Origin: Comamonas terrigena NBRC 13299
GTDB taxonomy: Bacteria; Pseudomonadota; Gammaproteobacteria; Burkholderiales; Burkholderiaceae_C
DNA: 64,000 bases
Assembly: GCF_006740045.1 (NCBI RefSeq)
Contig: NZ_AP019749.1
Location: 1,507,001 to 1,571,000 of the forward strand
Direction: 5' to 3'
Each line of letters begins with the position of its first letter. Position 1 is the stretch's first letter. Under the pieces are notes generated by a model. That model made no database searches. It was not told the origin of the DNA and saw only the letters and a list, made by a program, of their open reading frames with translations. The position numbers were made by a program, and so were the translations under genes. Shown piece after piece: positions 63,435 to 64,000 of the stretch.

Positions 63435-63926
63435 ATGAAACACATCATTGCCGTGCTGCTCGAAAACGAGCCCGGAGCCCTGTCGCGCGTGGTCGGCCTG
63501 TTCTCGGCCCGCGGCTACAACATCGAATCCCTGACCGTGGCGCCGACGGAAGATCCGTCGCTGTCGCGCATGACCATCCAGACCACCGGGTCGGACGACG
63601 TCATCGAGCAGATCACCAAGCACCTGAACCGCCTGATCGAGGTGGTGAAGGTGGTCGATCTGACCGAAGGCGCCTACACCGAGCGCGAGCTGATGATGGT
63701 CAAGGTGCGCGCCGTGGGCAAGGAGCGCGAAGAGATGAAGCGCATGGCCGACATTTTCCGTGGCCGCATCATCGACGTCACCGAAAAAAGCTACACCGTG
63801 GAGCTGACCGGCGACCAGTCGAAGAACGATGCCTTCCTGCAGGCCATCGACCGCACCGCCATTCTGGAAACCGTGCGCACCGGTGCCAGCGGCATCGGCC
63901 GCGGCGAACGCATCTTGCGCGTCTAA
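63435..63926 (+). CDS. ilvH: Acetolactate synthase small subunit
   Basis: Regulatory partner of IlvB that gives valine feedback control. The 163-aa product begins MKHIIAVLLENEPGALSRVVGLFSARGYNIESLTVAPTEDP, the ACT domain, followed by the conserved VVDLTEGAYTERELMMVKVRA and the C-terminal region. A GGAATCTGGACCT leader gives a weak ribosome site. It lies 162 bases after ilvB. Also called ilvN. ilvC would be expected next but lies beyond the window. Confidence 0.96.
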   Translation: MKHIIAVLLENEPGALSRVVGLFSARGYNIESLTVAPTEDPSLSRMTIQTTGSDDVIEQITKHLNRLIEVVKVVDLTEGAYTERELMMVKVRAVGKEREEMKRMADIFRGRIIDVTEKSYTVELTGDQSKNDAFLQAIDRTAILETVRTGASGIGRGERILRV

Positions 63927-64000
63927 ACCCTGTATTCCTGTATCTGTGGAGCGCTGCTGACGCGGCCATGACCGGGTTGTAAGCCTGGTCGTACACAATC

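Overview
The window is about 64 kb of GC-rich, gene-dense bacterial chromosome. Gene content and order point to a betaproteobacterium of the family Comamonadaceae, probably Comamonas or a close relative: the rho / rpmE2 / trxA cluster, an SRP RNA beside dnaX-ybaB-recR, a Bug-type solute receptor, DUF3106 and DUF3619 genes beside an ECF-like sigma factor, and EmrAB-type pumps. I see no prophage, insertion sequence, CRISPR array, tRNA or rRNA. Genus assignment is inference.

Layout. 1-3.4 kb: end of the phosphate regulon (pstB', phoU, phoB, phoR). 3.4-6.5 kb: MATE exporter and a GT39-like membrane glycosyltransferase. 6.5-8.8 kb: L31 type B, rho, trxA. 9.2-13 kb: a flavoprotein gene broken in a G tract, a phasin-like gene, an AT-rich gap, then a divergent Ni/Co efflux pair (dmeF / RcnR-type repressor) around a recognisable operator. 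13.3-17 kb: SRP RNA (minus strand) and dnaX-ybaB-recR; dnaX carries a nine-A slippery tract at the gamma/tau boundary. 17-23 kb: mltD-gloB diverging from a methyltransferase and rnhA, followed by poorly characterised genes and an 11-unit CTTC repeat in a frame-switching position. 23-27 kb: molybdenum cofactor genes (moaA, mobA, moeA, a thioredoxin-fold gene) with a consensus FNR-type box before moaA.

28-33 kb: MarR regulator with a tripartite drug efflux operon (outer membrane factor, EmrA, EmrB). 33.5-37.6 kb: a small catabolic unit (MFS importer, SDR, FAH-fold hydrolase) diverging from LysR. 37.7-48.6 kb: two more drug exporters, a second LysR, an MBL hydrolase, an orphan Bug receptor, an aldehyde dehydrogenase and small conserved genes. 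48.7-54 kb: pyrophosphatase and a chemotaxis island (MCP, CheW, MCP). 54-58.6 kb: an acetyltransferase-like gene, nadE-glnB, LOG, dgkA. 58.6-61.3 kb: RDD protein and a sigma / DUF3619 / DUF3106 unit that I propose is an envelope-signalling system. 61.5-64 kb: ilvB and ilvN/H.

Most genes are core or common accessory genes. The best leads are the CTTC repeat and its ORF (22.5-23.0 kb), the dnaX A9 tract, the sigma/DUF3619/DUF3106 unit, the G9 frameshift in the flavoprotein gene, the FNR-type box before moaA and the RcnR-type operator. All function calls come from reading the sequence; no database search was run.
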